DNA of 64,000 nt from Phaeotremella fagi (taxonomy: Eukaryota > Basidiomycota > Tremellomycetes > Tremellales > Phaeotremellaceae): contig BCHU01000014.1 of NCBI GenBank assembly GCA_001599715.1, positions 806,001 to 870,000 on the forward strand. Direction: 5' to 3'. How positions within the stretch are numbered: position 1 is the stretch's first letter; each line of letters begins with the position of its first letter. The notes below the pieces were generated by a model that saw only the letters and a list, made by a program, of their open reading frames with translations, made no database searches and was not told the origin of the DNA. Positions 1 to 9,777 of this stretch are shown here, in pieces. Both the position numbers and the translations under genes were made by a program.

Positions 1-35
1 ATTCCATCCCTACGCATAAACAACCTCACCATGAC

Positions 36-279
36 CTAAAAGTTATCCCCCATTTGGCTAGCATCTCGTGGTTTCATTGGGAAACAATCCGGACTCTCTT
101 CATTGACAATTTCGACCATGTCTCTGTAAGTTTGGCAGTACATATCAATCGACTCATCCATGTATCCTGCCCAGGTTTCATCAAAATGACGCATTGCATT
201 GGTCAGAGTAAAGCCTGAATTATTGTACTCAAGAATGAGATTTTTGTAGACGAGTTTGAAGTCTTCATTGCTTGATACT
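36..279 (-). pseudogene. 3' end of an unidentified gene cut by an LTR
   Basis: Read on the minus strand, an uninterrupted frame of about 80 codons runs from the edge of the LTR-like element at 280 to a TAG at 36-38. The translation starts near SNEDFKLVYKN, continues through HFDETWAGYMDES and ends PRDASQMGDNF. Composition looks like a real, globular C-terminus. No start codon or upstream exon is visible: at 280 the frame runs straight into a sequence beginning TGTCACGC, which I read as an LTR terminus. I do not recognise the family. The simplest reading is a gene truncated by retrotransposon insertion; the LTR could alternatively lie in an intron of a still functional gene. Confidence 0.5.
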
Positions 280-738
280 TGTCACGCTGGAGCGTGGGGG
301 ACTGAGGACTAAGAGGGGATTGGTCACTGACTTGCTGGATGGACTAAGACTTGAGGTGGATGAATGTTAATAAGATAATTAAATAAATAAATAAAGTAAT
401 ATAATAATAGATGTGACTATGGAAGGATATACTGAGTGGCAAATGTTATGAACTGAATATAAATAACTACAATGTAGACGAGTTGTATCTTTGTATAGTT
501 AATACTATAAGTCAAAGAGTAAAAGACTATGATCTAAAAAGGGATTCAGATCAGGGGTGAAGAACAAAGAGTTCAAACCTCCTGTCGTGAGATCCAAAGT
601 TAAGGAAAAGAAAAGAAACAAGAAGGCCTAGAGATAATTAGTTGCTGCCTTTATAGTCCTAGTTTTACAGCTAGCTGTATTCTAAAAACCCTGCCTGTAC
701 TTTACAGGTGCTGTACTCTACAGGTGCTGTGTTTACAG
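280..738. mobile_element. Probable solo LTR (copy A)
   Basis: The segment begins TGTCACGC and ends TGTTTACA, the TG...CA ends expected of an LTR. It is flanked by imperfect five-base sequences GATAC (274-278) and GATAT (739-743), which may be a decayed target duplication. Parts of it recur in diverged form at 1447, 1949 and 2432, including the start, a GACTTGCTGGA block and an AGAATATAAA-like block. No internal coding region lies inside. Boundaries rest on the end motifs and are uncertain by several bases. Confidence 0.5.
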
Positions 739-1446
739 ATATAGAGAAAGGATGTTTAAAAAAGAAGCAGAAAGAGAGAAACAAAGAAACAGAATCGAAA
801 CCAAATTATGGTCGATGACACATTGATAATATACAGAACTCTCAATTCATTGTAGAGATTGGATCTAGGTTCAATCTTGTAGTCCAAGTTTTATTATAAC
901 TAGTGTATTGAGTATGTGACATGAACTCAGACTTTAGCCGTGGTCGGAGTGTTGTAACATGAATTATGACAGAAGAGGTTAAAAATAAGGATTCATTACA
1001 CCTTGATCAAAAACACATTATTAGAACCTCGATTGATTAGACGAACATGACTAGAAATCTTCAGTGACTATTGAGATTGATCATATCATCTTTCAAAGAA
1101 GGTAAGTAAAGCGGACTATTTTGGTCTTTATCTCTCTTCTCTTCTCTTCTTTAAGGATGAATTAATCAGTTCACATCTCCCGTTCACACTTTTACTTCAT
1201 TCAACCAACCCACCCAACCTTTTAGTATATAGTTCACAAAGTAGTTCATAGTATTATACCTCCGATAGTCTTTCACTCTTTGACTTATAGTAACATGTAT
1301 AGTTCTTCTATGCTGAGCACCTGTAATATTCCATCTTCTATATATCCTTCTGGTTAGGGCTGTTATCCCACACTTTATATTGATCCATTTGATTGAACTC
1401 ACTTGTCATGACTATTTCTAAGTAAAGTAGATGTTACGCTAGGGTC
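739..1446. other. Non-coding AT-rich stretch between LTR-like copies
   Basis: No supportable gene on either strand. The short open frame at 1184-1402 (-) has no recognisable composition and lies in a pyrimidine-rich TCTCTTCTCTTC region. This is probably decayed transposon or intergenic sequence. Confidence 0.4.
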
Positions 1447-1705
1447 TGTCACGCAGGAGGGTAGGGACTAGGGTTAAATGGGCTAGGATAGGTGTTGTAA
1501 AAATTGCTGACTTGCTGGAAGGAAGGAGTCGTACTAAGATCAGTTATAAAGTAAAAGGATGTTATTATGTGGGTGGCAGATAGTATTAACAGAATATAAA
1601 TGTATACAATGTATGCCTAGATATATATGTAGATAGTTAAACTAATTGCTAAGACTATGAACTAACAGGGAAGAAGATTAGGGATGAAGAAGTAGATTGG
1701 TCTTT
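1447..1705. mobile_element. Degraded LTR-like copy B
   Basis: Starts TGTCACGCAGGAGGGTAGGG, matching the start of copy A, then shares GACTTGCTGGA, a GGCAGATAGTATTAACAGAA block corresponding to copy A's TGGCAAATGTTATGAACTGA, and a matching AAGACTATGA run. Similarity to copy A fades near 1705, so the far end is not defined. It is diverged and non-coding. Confidence 0.4.
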
Positions 1706-1948
1706 GATTCGTTTTCCTTACTCATTCCTATCATCAAATAGTACTAATCTCTAACTGTACATTTACTAAGCAATTCTAAAGTGGTTCATGACAGGACCAT
1801 AACAAATAGGAAAACGCGGGCAAAGCATAAAGCATATAATTAAGGACACCTTAAGTGATCTGCTTCAAAGCTTTCTTAAGCTGTTGTCTGTAAAGGGTCA
1901 AAAGAACTATCTGAAGTGGAGTTCTAATTGAGGTACACTTTTGTATGG

Positions 1949-2160
1949 TGTCATGCAGGTGGATAAACTAGGCTTGGATGGACTTGGTAGAACGTGAGAG
2001 GATAACTGAATTTCTGATATGTGTGGAGGATTATTGAATAATGATACAGTACAAAGCAATGAAATGTTATTGCAAATAGATGGCAAATAGTTTGAACAAA
2101 ATATAAACATATACAATACATCACTAGATATATGTTTATTATTTGGATCTTTCTTTATCG
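1949..2160. mobile_element. Degraded LTR-like copy C
   Basis: Starts TGTCATGCAGGTGG and carries a TGGCAAATAGTTTGAACAAA block followed by ATATAAACATATACAATACA, matching the central block of copies A and B. Heavily diverged; the 107-codon minus-strand frame across it is not a gene. Confidence 0.35.
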
Positions 2161-2431
2161 TTTTTCTTTCCTTTTTGTTATCAATAGGCTTAGCTTTGCA
2201 CCTCAAAAATAGAATGTCTGAGCCCTTCACTTATCTATCCTACTCTTCTTGCCTTTTAGTGCATAACACTTTTACTGTATATGAATAACTGTCATATGAT
2301 TCATGATTGAAAGGTCATTACTTGTGTGATTAATGGGTTTCCTGATGTTTTTCTTGACTGATCGTACCATCAGTTTGGTGAAATAACGGTTCATTTCACC
2401 TTGATGATTTGGCATAAAAACCTTTGGATGG

Positions 2432-2590
2432 TGTCGTCAGGACATCAATAAACTAGAAGGATTGGGTAGGCTCAGGTTGATGGCGGAGGTGTGTAAACGT
2501 ACTAAAGGGTGGATAGAGTTGTATAGAAGAAGTGATGTGGAAATGAAATGGAGTTATGAACAGATTGAAACGTCTTTCCGCTTTTTATAC
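2432..2590. mobile_element. Possible LTR-like remnant D
   Basis: Starts TGTCGTCAGGA, then AATAAACTAGAAGGATTGGG, which resembles the corresponding part of copy C (GATAAACTAGGCTTGGATGG). It is the weakest of the four copies and may be only a fragment. Confidence 0.25.
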
Positions 2591-2635
2591 CTTGGCAAAA
2601 CGAGCACGAGCAGATAAGTAAGATACCTGCAACAT

Positions 2636-2990
2636 TTGCATTCACCTAAACTTACTTCAACTTCTACAGCCTCAAATCAAATTGCTATTCGTTTTGTAGG
2701 TGACAATTGGGGTGGACTCCAGATTGCAAATGAACTAATCTACCAGTGGTCACCTCCTTGCCATTCGGTAGACTCATTTGTTTGGAAACGTAGAAGGCAA
2801 CAAACGGTTGGCCCCTTCACAACAAAGCTGAGTATGTGGCTTCAGCTGACTCTTGTTTCTTTTTTACTAGTCTGTAGTCTCTAGTTCGTACTGCTCTTTG
2901 ATAAACATCCTCCTGCTTATACTGTGCCACACAGCGTCTTCCATTATGTCACAGACCATTCTTAAACTAACACTTGACACTTGACAAATT
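2636..2990 (+). mobile_element. Ty1/Copia retrotransposon RNase H relic
   Basis: The frame from 2636 reads GDNWGGLQ then VDSFVWKRRRQQTVGPFTTK. This is the Copia RNase H pattern (DADWGG..., VSWKSKRQ.TV..ST.EAEY). Directly after TTK the frame must shift by one base to read KAEYVASADSC, which restores the conserved AEY motif. Further on PHSVFHYVTDH resembles the NPVFHDRTKHI segment that normally follows. The shift, and stops after it, show a dead copy. Only the pol 3' end is present; no gag, integrase or reverse transcriptase core was found. Together with the neighbouring LTR-like pieces it marks an old Copia insertion site. Confidence 0.65.
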
Positions 2991-3326
2991 GACTATCATG
3001 GCCCATTCTGACATAACTACATGGTTCTTCCCATTTCATCTAAGACTTATTCCATCCAGATAATTGTTATTTCTAGACTGGAGTTTTCGTGAAGAACTGC
3101 TGGTTTGTTGAACCCAACCCTTTATTTACCTAAATCTCACATCTTCAAAGATGCAGTCTGCTATCCTTAAATCTTTTAACACAAGATGCAAATATACAAA
3201 TCGTTTCTCTGGTACAAATAAATGTTTGATCTTACAAGCGAACATTATATTGAGGTCAACACCAACCTGGCTTCATATAACCGGAGTTACAGGTCCAACG
3301 AAAAGAATGAGGTAGCTGGAAGATTA

Positions 3327-5329
3327 TCAGTCCATGTCTTTGGCAATATCCAAACTCACCATATAACCTCTGGCTCCGAGATTATGTAGCCTCCCAAGTT
3401 CGAGGACCCATTCAATTTGTGATTTTTCGGTCAGATGGTTCGACGCATACATGTAACCAAGGAAAGCTCTTTTTTGAAGGTCTTGCTCTGAAAAACTATT
3501 GAGATACGACTTGACTTGCTCGATAGGAAGAGGAATACTTCCATCCTTGTGAGCAGGTTCGTTCGGAATCAATGGAAGCAGGAAAGATGACAGCATCTCT
3601 TCAATTTTCACGATTAGTTGGTGTTTTCGATCGTCTTTGTGCTAGTTATCGTTCACGTACCGTGCTCTACATCCGGTATGACGCTGGCAACTATGCAACC
3701 TGAGAGCAAAGCTTGACTGATGCGCTCGTCGAGAATTCCTTGATACCAGTTATCAAACTATGATGAAGGCGCATTAGAGGGACTGTTTCTCAAACAAACT
3801 TACGACACAGATGCCTGCTTGCCTTAAAGCTGAAGCATGATTGACCTCTTCTCGCCTCCAATATCTCCTCAGCTTACTTGTGTACGAGGATATCATTAAG
3901 TCGCTCGGTTTAAAATGAGGAAGTAAACTTTTGGATACTGAGAAAAAATCAGCAACAGCAAAATTAGAGAGGAATTCCCTACCTAATTGAATACTCCAGC
4001 TTCTTCCCCACGGAAGTGAAGGTATATTTCTGTAAGCTAAGGGTTTTGACGGAAAATAGGTGACATGTCTCCTGTTAATCATGTTCTTGGCAGGAAAATA
4101 GACTGCGGGACTTGGATGATGTCAATATATAAGTCCTTCAACAGAAATTAATTAACGTACTTTGCCTGATGAGGTTGTGAGTGAAAAGTTTTGAGATAAT
4201 TGCCAGGAATAAAGGGGTGAACTCACAGCAGGCAGAATGTGAGAAAGCAGCCCCATCCTCCCAGAGACTCGTGCCGCTTCTGACTTATTGAAAAGATGGC
4301 CATAGGTCATGTCGCTTGACAGCAACCTATCAGGTTGTGAAACAAGGGTGATCTAATATCGTTGGTGTGAGACTATTTTCGCAAAAAGGAGGGTTGATTT
4401 GCTACATTGTCTCTTCATCAGATCGAGCATGACTTACGTTTGATTGCCAATCGTACAAAACTTGGTGTGAAATATGATGAGCTGAATCAAGGATTTGACT
4501 GTAGTCAGGTCAAAATAGTGTCAGTGTTTCGATCAGTGGGATGGAGAATCCATAGAAAGATTGAACAAACCTGATCCAAGTAGAGTTTTCGCAAGCTCCT
4601 TCAAGATCACGCACGTCTGAAAGCAAACGCATTGGTCAAAACTCCTATGCCTGTCGGAAAAGGATCAACTCGCCTTGACCCAATCTCCAGATGATGTCTG
4701 GACAACCTGTAGATTCCAAATTTTCTCTCACAGTCCATGTCGAATTCCATCCACTGAACGGAGAGATGACTCTCACACTCGAGTTGGATGAGGTAGCAGC
4801 GTTTGCCGTCAATCCATCAGCAAGAGCGAAAACTCTTGGCATGTTTGGAGAATCATCTGATGAATTTGTTGTTATTGTTGTAAGTATAAAATAGTGGAAC
4901 AAACTAGAGCTTACATGGAATATCTGATTTTCAATGAGTCCTCTGACCTATGACACAGAAAAGGATCGATATTTCAACTCACCAGCAAACAGAAGAATAT
5001 CTGCACGATCCTTTCCGCAAACTGCACTGCTGTCTCCTGTTCTCACGTCTTCCGAAAGTATTTCTCCTCCGAGACCAAACACATCCTCGTCATCAGATAA
5101 AAGACAATACCAACTTGGAGGACCATATCCAGAAGCTGAAGGCAATTAGTGAAGTGTAGTTGGAGTAAATTGACATACGAAATTGAAGATTAAACTGCTC
5201 AGGTAATTTGGGCCTGGAACACCTTTCTTTGAGATAAACAACAAGTAAGATCAACAATGGTATCGAGAGAGTATGTGTTAGCGACAACAGATGATGTCGC
5301 TTGGAAGGTGATGAAGAGAGTAAGTGCAT
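3327..5329 (-). CDS. Probable membrane-anchored glycosyltransferase
   Basis: A multi-exon minus-strand gene. Exon 1 starts at 5329 (MHLLSSSPSKRHHLL), followed by a hydrophobic segment (LSIPLLILLVVYL) suggesting a type II membrane anchor. Later exons include PSGYGPPSWYCLLSDDE, PRVFALADG, SDMTYGHLFNKSEAARV and YRNIPSLPWGRSW. The last 200 residues (RRYWRREEVNHASALRQAGI, then ILDERISQALLSGCIVASVI with PDVEHEE) resemble the C-terminal part of CgeB/GT1-like fungal glycosyltransferases, where a conserved acidic/Arg motif and an 'ALLSGC' helix contact the sugar nucleotide. The family call is inference from pattern. One exon junction near 4960-4980 gives an in-frame TGA with the obvious splice sites, so the model there is unresolved. 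An upstream in-frame ATG at 5431 is possible but less likely. Confidence 0.5.
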
Positions 5330-5532
5330 GAGATGATGGTAACAAGAAGTAGAATGGAAGAAGGTAAACGCGTAGTGATAGTTAGTTACCGTATATTGTG
5401 AAACTCTATTGTTGCGCAGCGAAAGTTTCATCGCAGCGAGGACTCAATCTTTCAGAACATACATTTCCGTCTGTATTTCCATCTATATAAACCAGCATTC
5501 GTACTATAATTATATCGTATTCTACAAAGGGA

Positions 5533-7713
5533 TCATACCATGATCGGTGCGCTGCTCATCCCCTGTCTCCAATTTCCTTGTCCAACACTGAAATCGTTGA
5601 TGAACGAATTTTGATCCACTTTCGATTCGTCTTCCTCGACAACTTCAGATAGCCCTTCTACACCGTCCCAGCGATGTGATTTCTCATCTGTCATTAACGG
5701 TTCTTCTTGTTCATCGTATAGAATACAGAACTGGGCTTTGTCCAGTACAGCTATGGAAGAGCCATCCGGAGACCAATGGATTTGATGAGTTTGGAATTGA
5801 TTTCCTAACAGGTGTCAGATTACCAGATCTATGTGAGCAATGCAAACAGGCTACTCACGACTCGGTATACCAATAGCTTCCATCGTCCCACTACCATTGT
5901 CATCAGAACTTTCTTCACCATCTTCTAATTCCCAACTTCCTTTACTGTCCCAGAGGTACACTCCTCCTGATCTTGTTGCCATTGCCAATCGCCTTTGTAC
6001 TTGATTGTTTTGCCCCAAAGAACTGACATGAGCTGAAGGTTGCCAAGAAGCTTGCGCTACCGCTTTTTCGAACATCAAACAACATTGAAGACTGATTTGC
6101 GGTGTTTCACTGGTCGGTTCAGCAAGGAAATTCCAAATTTGTACAACGTTCGGTTGACTGTCTTGTCGTACTGAGAGGAAGCACCCGTCTGGATCGAAGG
6201 ATAGGTGTGATACTCCTTGGCGTGGTGGCCCAGGAGTCATGGTCCTGATTTGATCAGGGCGCAGTGAAGGGATAGTGATAGGACCGCTCGATCGATCAAC
6301 TGTGTGCTTTTGTGTCAGAACTCTCGTCATTTTCGCTACAGCCGCATCATGATGAGAGCTTACATTGAACGATTCCGTGACCTCTCGTTTCTCGAATCCA
6401 GTCTGAGGGTTCTGTCCAGATCGTCTGCAGTGTATAGTCAGTCAACAATTCAACCCACCATTGCACCACTCACAGAACCCTTTGAAATACGAGAGGCACC
6501 TCCAAATACAGCCACGCATCTCCAACCATCACTTTCCAGTACTCTGATTCGCCCGTCCCAACCACCAATGATAAGCCAACGACCGTTGGGTGACCAGGCT
6601 GTACTTCGAACTCCTAAACCTGAATCTTCAGCCACTCCTGGCGAAAATGACGGTGATTGAGGCGTGAAAGTCGCGAGGTGAGGTCCGAGAGGAGAATGGA
6701 TGTTTACAGCGTACTGGATACAATGTCAGCTAGAGAATGATATTGGCGAGGGGTGTCACGTACCTGTAATGCAGAGTCCCAGACAGCCAACCATTTACCG
6801 CAAGGACTCCATAAGATGCCTGACAGATCGGTTGTCGCAACTGCAAAGTGCTAAAAAAAGAGAAAATTGCGACCCATTTGTCAATTGTTATTCTCGACTG
6901 ACGATGTGCAAGGACTTACTCGGATTAAATGGTATCCAGCGTCGACGTCGTATACACCTATTCGATCTTTCCCAGAATGTCGTTCGGCGCAGGCGAAGTA
7001 AGACTTATCGGGAGAATAAGCATGACCTACAGGGAATCAGACTGCTGAGGACTACAGAACGAAGTGATCTGAAAGGGAGCAGGAGCTTACAATCTGAAGG
7101 TGATTTCGGGTTATGGATGCATCTAGCCTCATCGGACGTTAAAGAATATATTGTAAGCCGTATCTAATACAGGTTCAATAAAATTAGTAAGAATTCAACA
7201 CAAAGTAAAGTGTCAACTGAGACTCACTCCATAGTCCGACCAGGCTAATATCTCCCTTTCGTCCCTCATACCCCATTCTACTCTGACAAGCCCTTCAACC
7301 TCACCGCCGATTCGGGCAACCTCACCACCTTCACCATTACCTTCTTCGGCTAGACCAAATATCCACGCTGTTGAGCTTTTGGACGAGAAAGCAATGATAT
7401 ACATTGAGTCACTAGACCATAGGAGGGATTCGATAGAGACTTCAGCTGTGGTTGGTTGACGAGAGGACGAAGCAGAAGCAGAAGATGAGGAGGAGGCCAA
7501 GTGAGAAGTCGCATAAGGGTTAGAGGATGACTTAGAAGGTGTTACACATTGAAATGATCTGACTATTTGTAGAGTTGAGGTTGAGCGAATGATGACTCTG
7601 CTGTTGACAACAGTAGCGATGAACGAAGAACCAGGAGAAAATTGAAGGATTGAAGCGTGATAAAGCTGAGAGAAATCGTAGCCAGAGGGGGACGGAGAGT
7701 TGTTGAAGGACAT
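5533..7713 (-). CDS. WRAP73: WRAP73 (WDR8) WD40-repeat protein
   Basis: A multi-exon WD40 protein; exon 1 is 7713-7228 and exon 2 is 7163-7091. The N-terminus has the WRAP73 layout: a short lead, QLYHASILQFSPGSSFIAT, VVNSRVIIRSTSTLQIV, then a low-complexity Ser insert. Later blades read IYSLTSDEARCIHNPKSP, YSPDKSYFACAERHSGKDRI, STAWSPNGRWLIIGGWDGRI and the diagnostic DGWRCVAVFGG. After these come SFDPDGCFLSVRQDSQPNVV, MATRSGGVYLWDS and a final IHWSPDGSSIAVLDKAQFC before a TGA at 5533-5535. In fission yeast and animals this family binds SSX2IP/Msd1-type proteins and anchors microtubule minus ends at the spindle pole or centrosome. It is divergently transcribed from GID8, 341 bases away. The identification is strong. 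Confidence 0.85.
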
Positions 7714-8054
7714 GGGGAATAGATTGATACTTTAGAAGGAATCTGTCCTCTTAATGACACTACAGTTGATATAGAAATAATAATGTTAAGAAGTGTTGTT
7801 GTTGTTGTTGTTGTTGTTGTTGAGATGTGCCACGTGGAAACGAGTGTCAGTACTTAGCTCAGTGCCACATTTCATTCACCGACAATTACCGATTACTTCT
7901 AACCAAACGGTGCGAGGTTGATGGTGGTGGTGGTGGGAGTGATCTTATTCATCTTATTCTTATTCTTACTCTTGTTCTTCCTACTTCTACTCTTCACATC
8001 CATCCATCCTATCCCTCCCTGCCCATCCCACAACCCATGTAAACTCAGTCAATC
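7714..8054. promoter_or_regulatory. WRAP73/GID8 bidirectional promoter with GTT repeat
   Basis: A 341-base gap between divergent starts. It holds a perfect GTT trinucleotide run at about 7790-7821 and a pyrimidine-rich tract (7950-8000) before the GID8 ATG. No convincing TATA box is seen. Confidence 0.5.
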
Positions 8055-9346
8055 ATGGCTTCAGCATCTGTGAGTATCATTCACTCCATCGTGCGACTCA
8101 ATCTCATCAACTCAACAGGCGGCCATTCGCTCAGCCCAGACACAAACTCCTCCTCACAACCATTCCAACCCCATCACCGTTTCTCAATCACATTGGGACA
8201 CTTCCCTAAACAAAGAAGAGATATCCAAACAGTGAGTTTACATTCTCTTTCATCTTTTATCATCCCTTCACAAACAATCCCTTTCCGGATGAGAATTTAT
8301 TAAACGCAAAGTGGGAATCTCTCCTAAACCATTTGAGGATATATATATTACTTAGCATCTCTGAACATTACTCTCTACCATTCTTGGCCTGAATAACGAC
8401 GATGAATACGTATTGACTTCAATATAGTGATCTCAATTTACTACTCTTGGATTACCTTCTAATCGAGGGATTCGCAGATGCTGCCACCGAATTCGCTCGT
8501 GAAACTGGTTTACCAACCAATATAGATCCCGATATGATACAAGAAAGAATGAGTATCAGAGAGGCAGTAGAAGAAGGTAGAGTCGAAGAAGCTGTCAGAA
8601 GAGTCAACGAATTGGATCCAGAAGTGAGTTCTTTTCTCCTTATCTTCCCTTCACTCCCCCCGCCCAAGATCCCAATGATTCAACACATCATGCACCACGC
8701 TTAGCCAGCTTCGGCGTGGCCATGCGGAAACAACCGATTTTCACAGACCTGATATGAGGGACCATCTTGCGGCTATCTGTTTTGAGATTGAATAGTTATT
8801 TGAGCCTTGGACTGATCCATTCAACTTTAGATCCTTGACACGAATCCCCCATTACTTTTTCATCTACATCTGTTACGGTTGATCGAGCTCATCAGGATAT
8901 CGGATCTAGATGCAGCTCTTCGATTCGCAACCACCGAATTAGCCCCTCGTGGTGCCCAAAATCCTGAATTCTTGGTGGATCTCGAACGAACAATGGCCCT
9001 ACTCGCTTTCCCAGACTTGGTACAATTCGCAGACAACGCTACAGAAGGAGCAGAAGCGACCCATTCACCTGGTGAAGCAACAACAGCCCTACTTCAAGAC
9101 CCAGCTTTCAAACCAATATTAAAACTTATGAACAAATCACAACGAGTCAAAGTCGCTCGAGAACTCAACGCCGCTATACTCGAGAGTCAAGGTCAAGGTT
9201 TTGAACCAAAATTGAACGGGTTGGTTAGACTTATGTCTTGGGGAGAAGAGAAACTAGAAAAGTGCGGTGTAACGCTTCCAACGATTGAGAAGAATCGTGG
9301 AAGAGAATGGGTTGATGATGTACTTAGTTCAGCTGGAGAGTTGTAA
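8055..9346 (+). CDS. GID8: GID8/TWA1, GID-CTLH E3 ligase scaffold subunit
   Basis: Four exons (8055-8069, 8119-8231, 8428-8623, 8831-9346) join in frame to 279 residues. The protein has a short N-terminal extension, SHWDTSLNKEE, a LisH motif (HDLNLLLLDYLLIEGFADAA), a CTLH region (IQERMSIREAVEEGRVEEAV) and a CRA domain (ILDTNPPLLFHLHLLRLIEL, then DLDAALRFATTELAPRG). This is the standard LisH-CTLH-CRA order and near-standard length of Gid8/TWA1. In budding yeast Gid8 links the substrate receptor Gid4 side to the RING subunits in the ligase that degrades gluconeogenic enzymes after glucose addition. The tiny first exon (five codons) fits the ATG at 8055 and preserves frame through all junctions. 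Identification strong; regulation in this organism is inferred from the family. Confidence 0.9.
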
Positions 9347-9777
9347 ATTTTTCCGGAAACCTATGGAAGCGGGAAAAGAATCCCTCCATCGGTGGAGTTG
9401 TATGTCAAGAGTTTGAATGGCTTGATTACCTAACTGGTTAGGTCGGTGTTGTATAAGTATCATTTTAGAAATGTTCTATATATTTATGTTAATTTTTATG
9501 AATTTCACGTGCTTTCAAGACCGAGGTGGTGGAGTACTAGCCTATCGGTACCAAACTAAGAAACTTAGATTGACTGTTGATGACGACAACCGAATAAATA
9601 TGGAGACCATGCAGGCATTGGAAAAGGCATTCTGAGGGGGTGGATACGTGTACGACTTTATCTCACAGGAGCGGAATGGTATGTAACCAAGAAGTATAAA
9701 AAGACTCTTGCTCCTCCTTCTACTCACACTTTTTCTCATCCTACTACATATTCACCACAAAAACAAGAGTTGGCAGA
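9347..9777. promoter_or_regulatory. GID8 3' region and monooxygenase promoter, TATA at 9695
   Basis: Contains TATAAAAA at 9695-9702, about 80 bases before the ATG at 9778, a typical TATA-to-ATG spacing for an inducible fungal gene. The rest is AT-rich 3' flank of GID8 (ATATATTTATG near 9477) with no gene. Confidence 0.5.

Noticed and set aside
1907..2230. A 107-codon minus-strand frame
   Set aside because: It runs across a degraded LTR-like copy and has no protein-like pattern.
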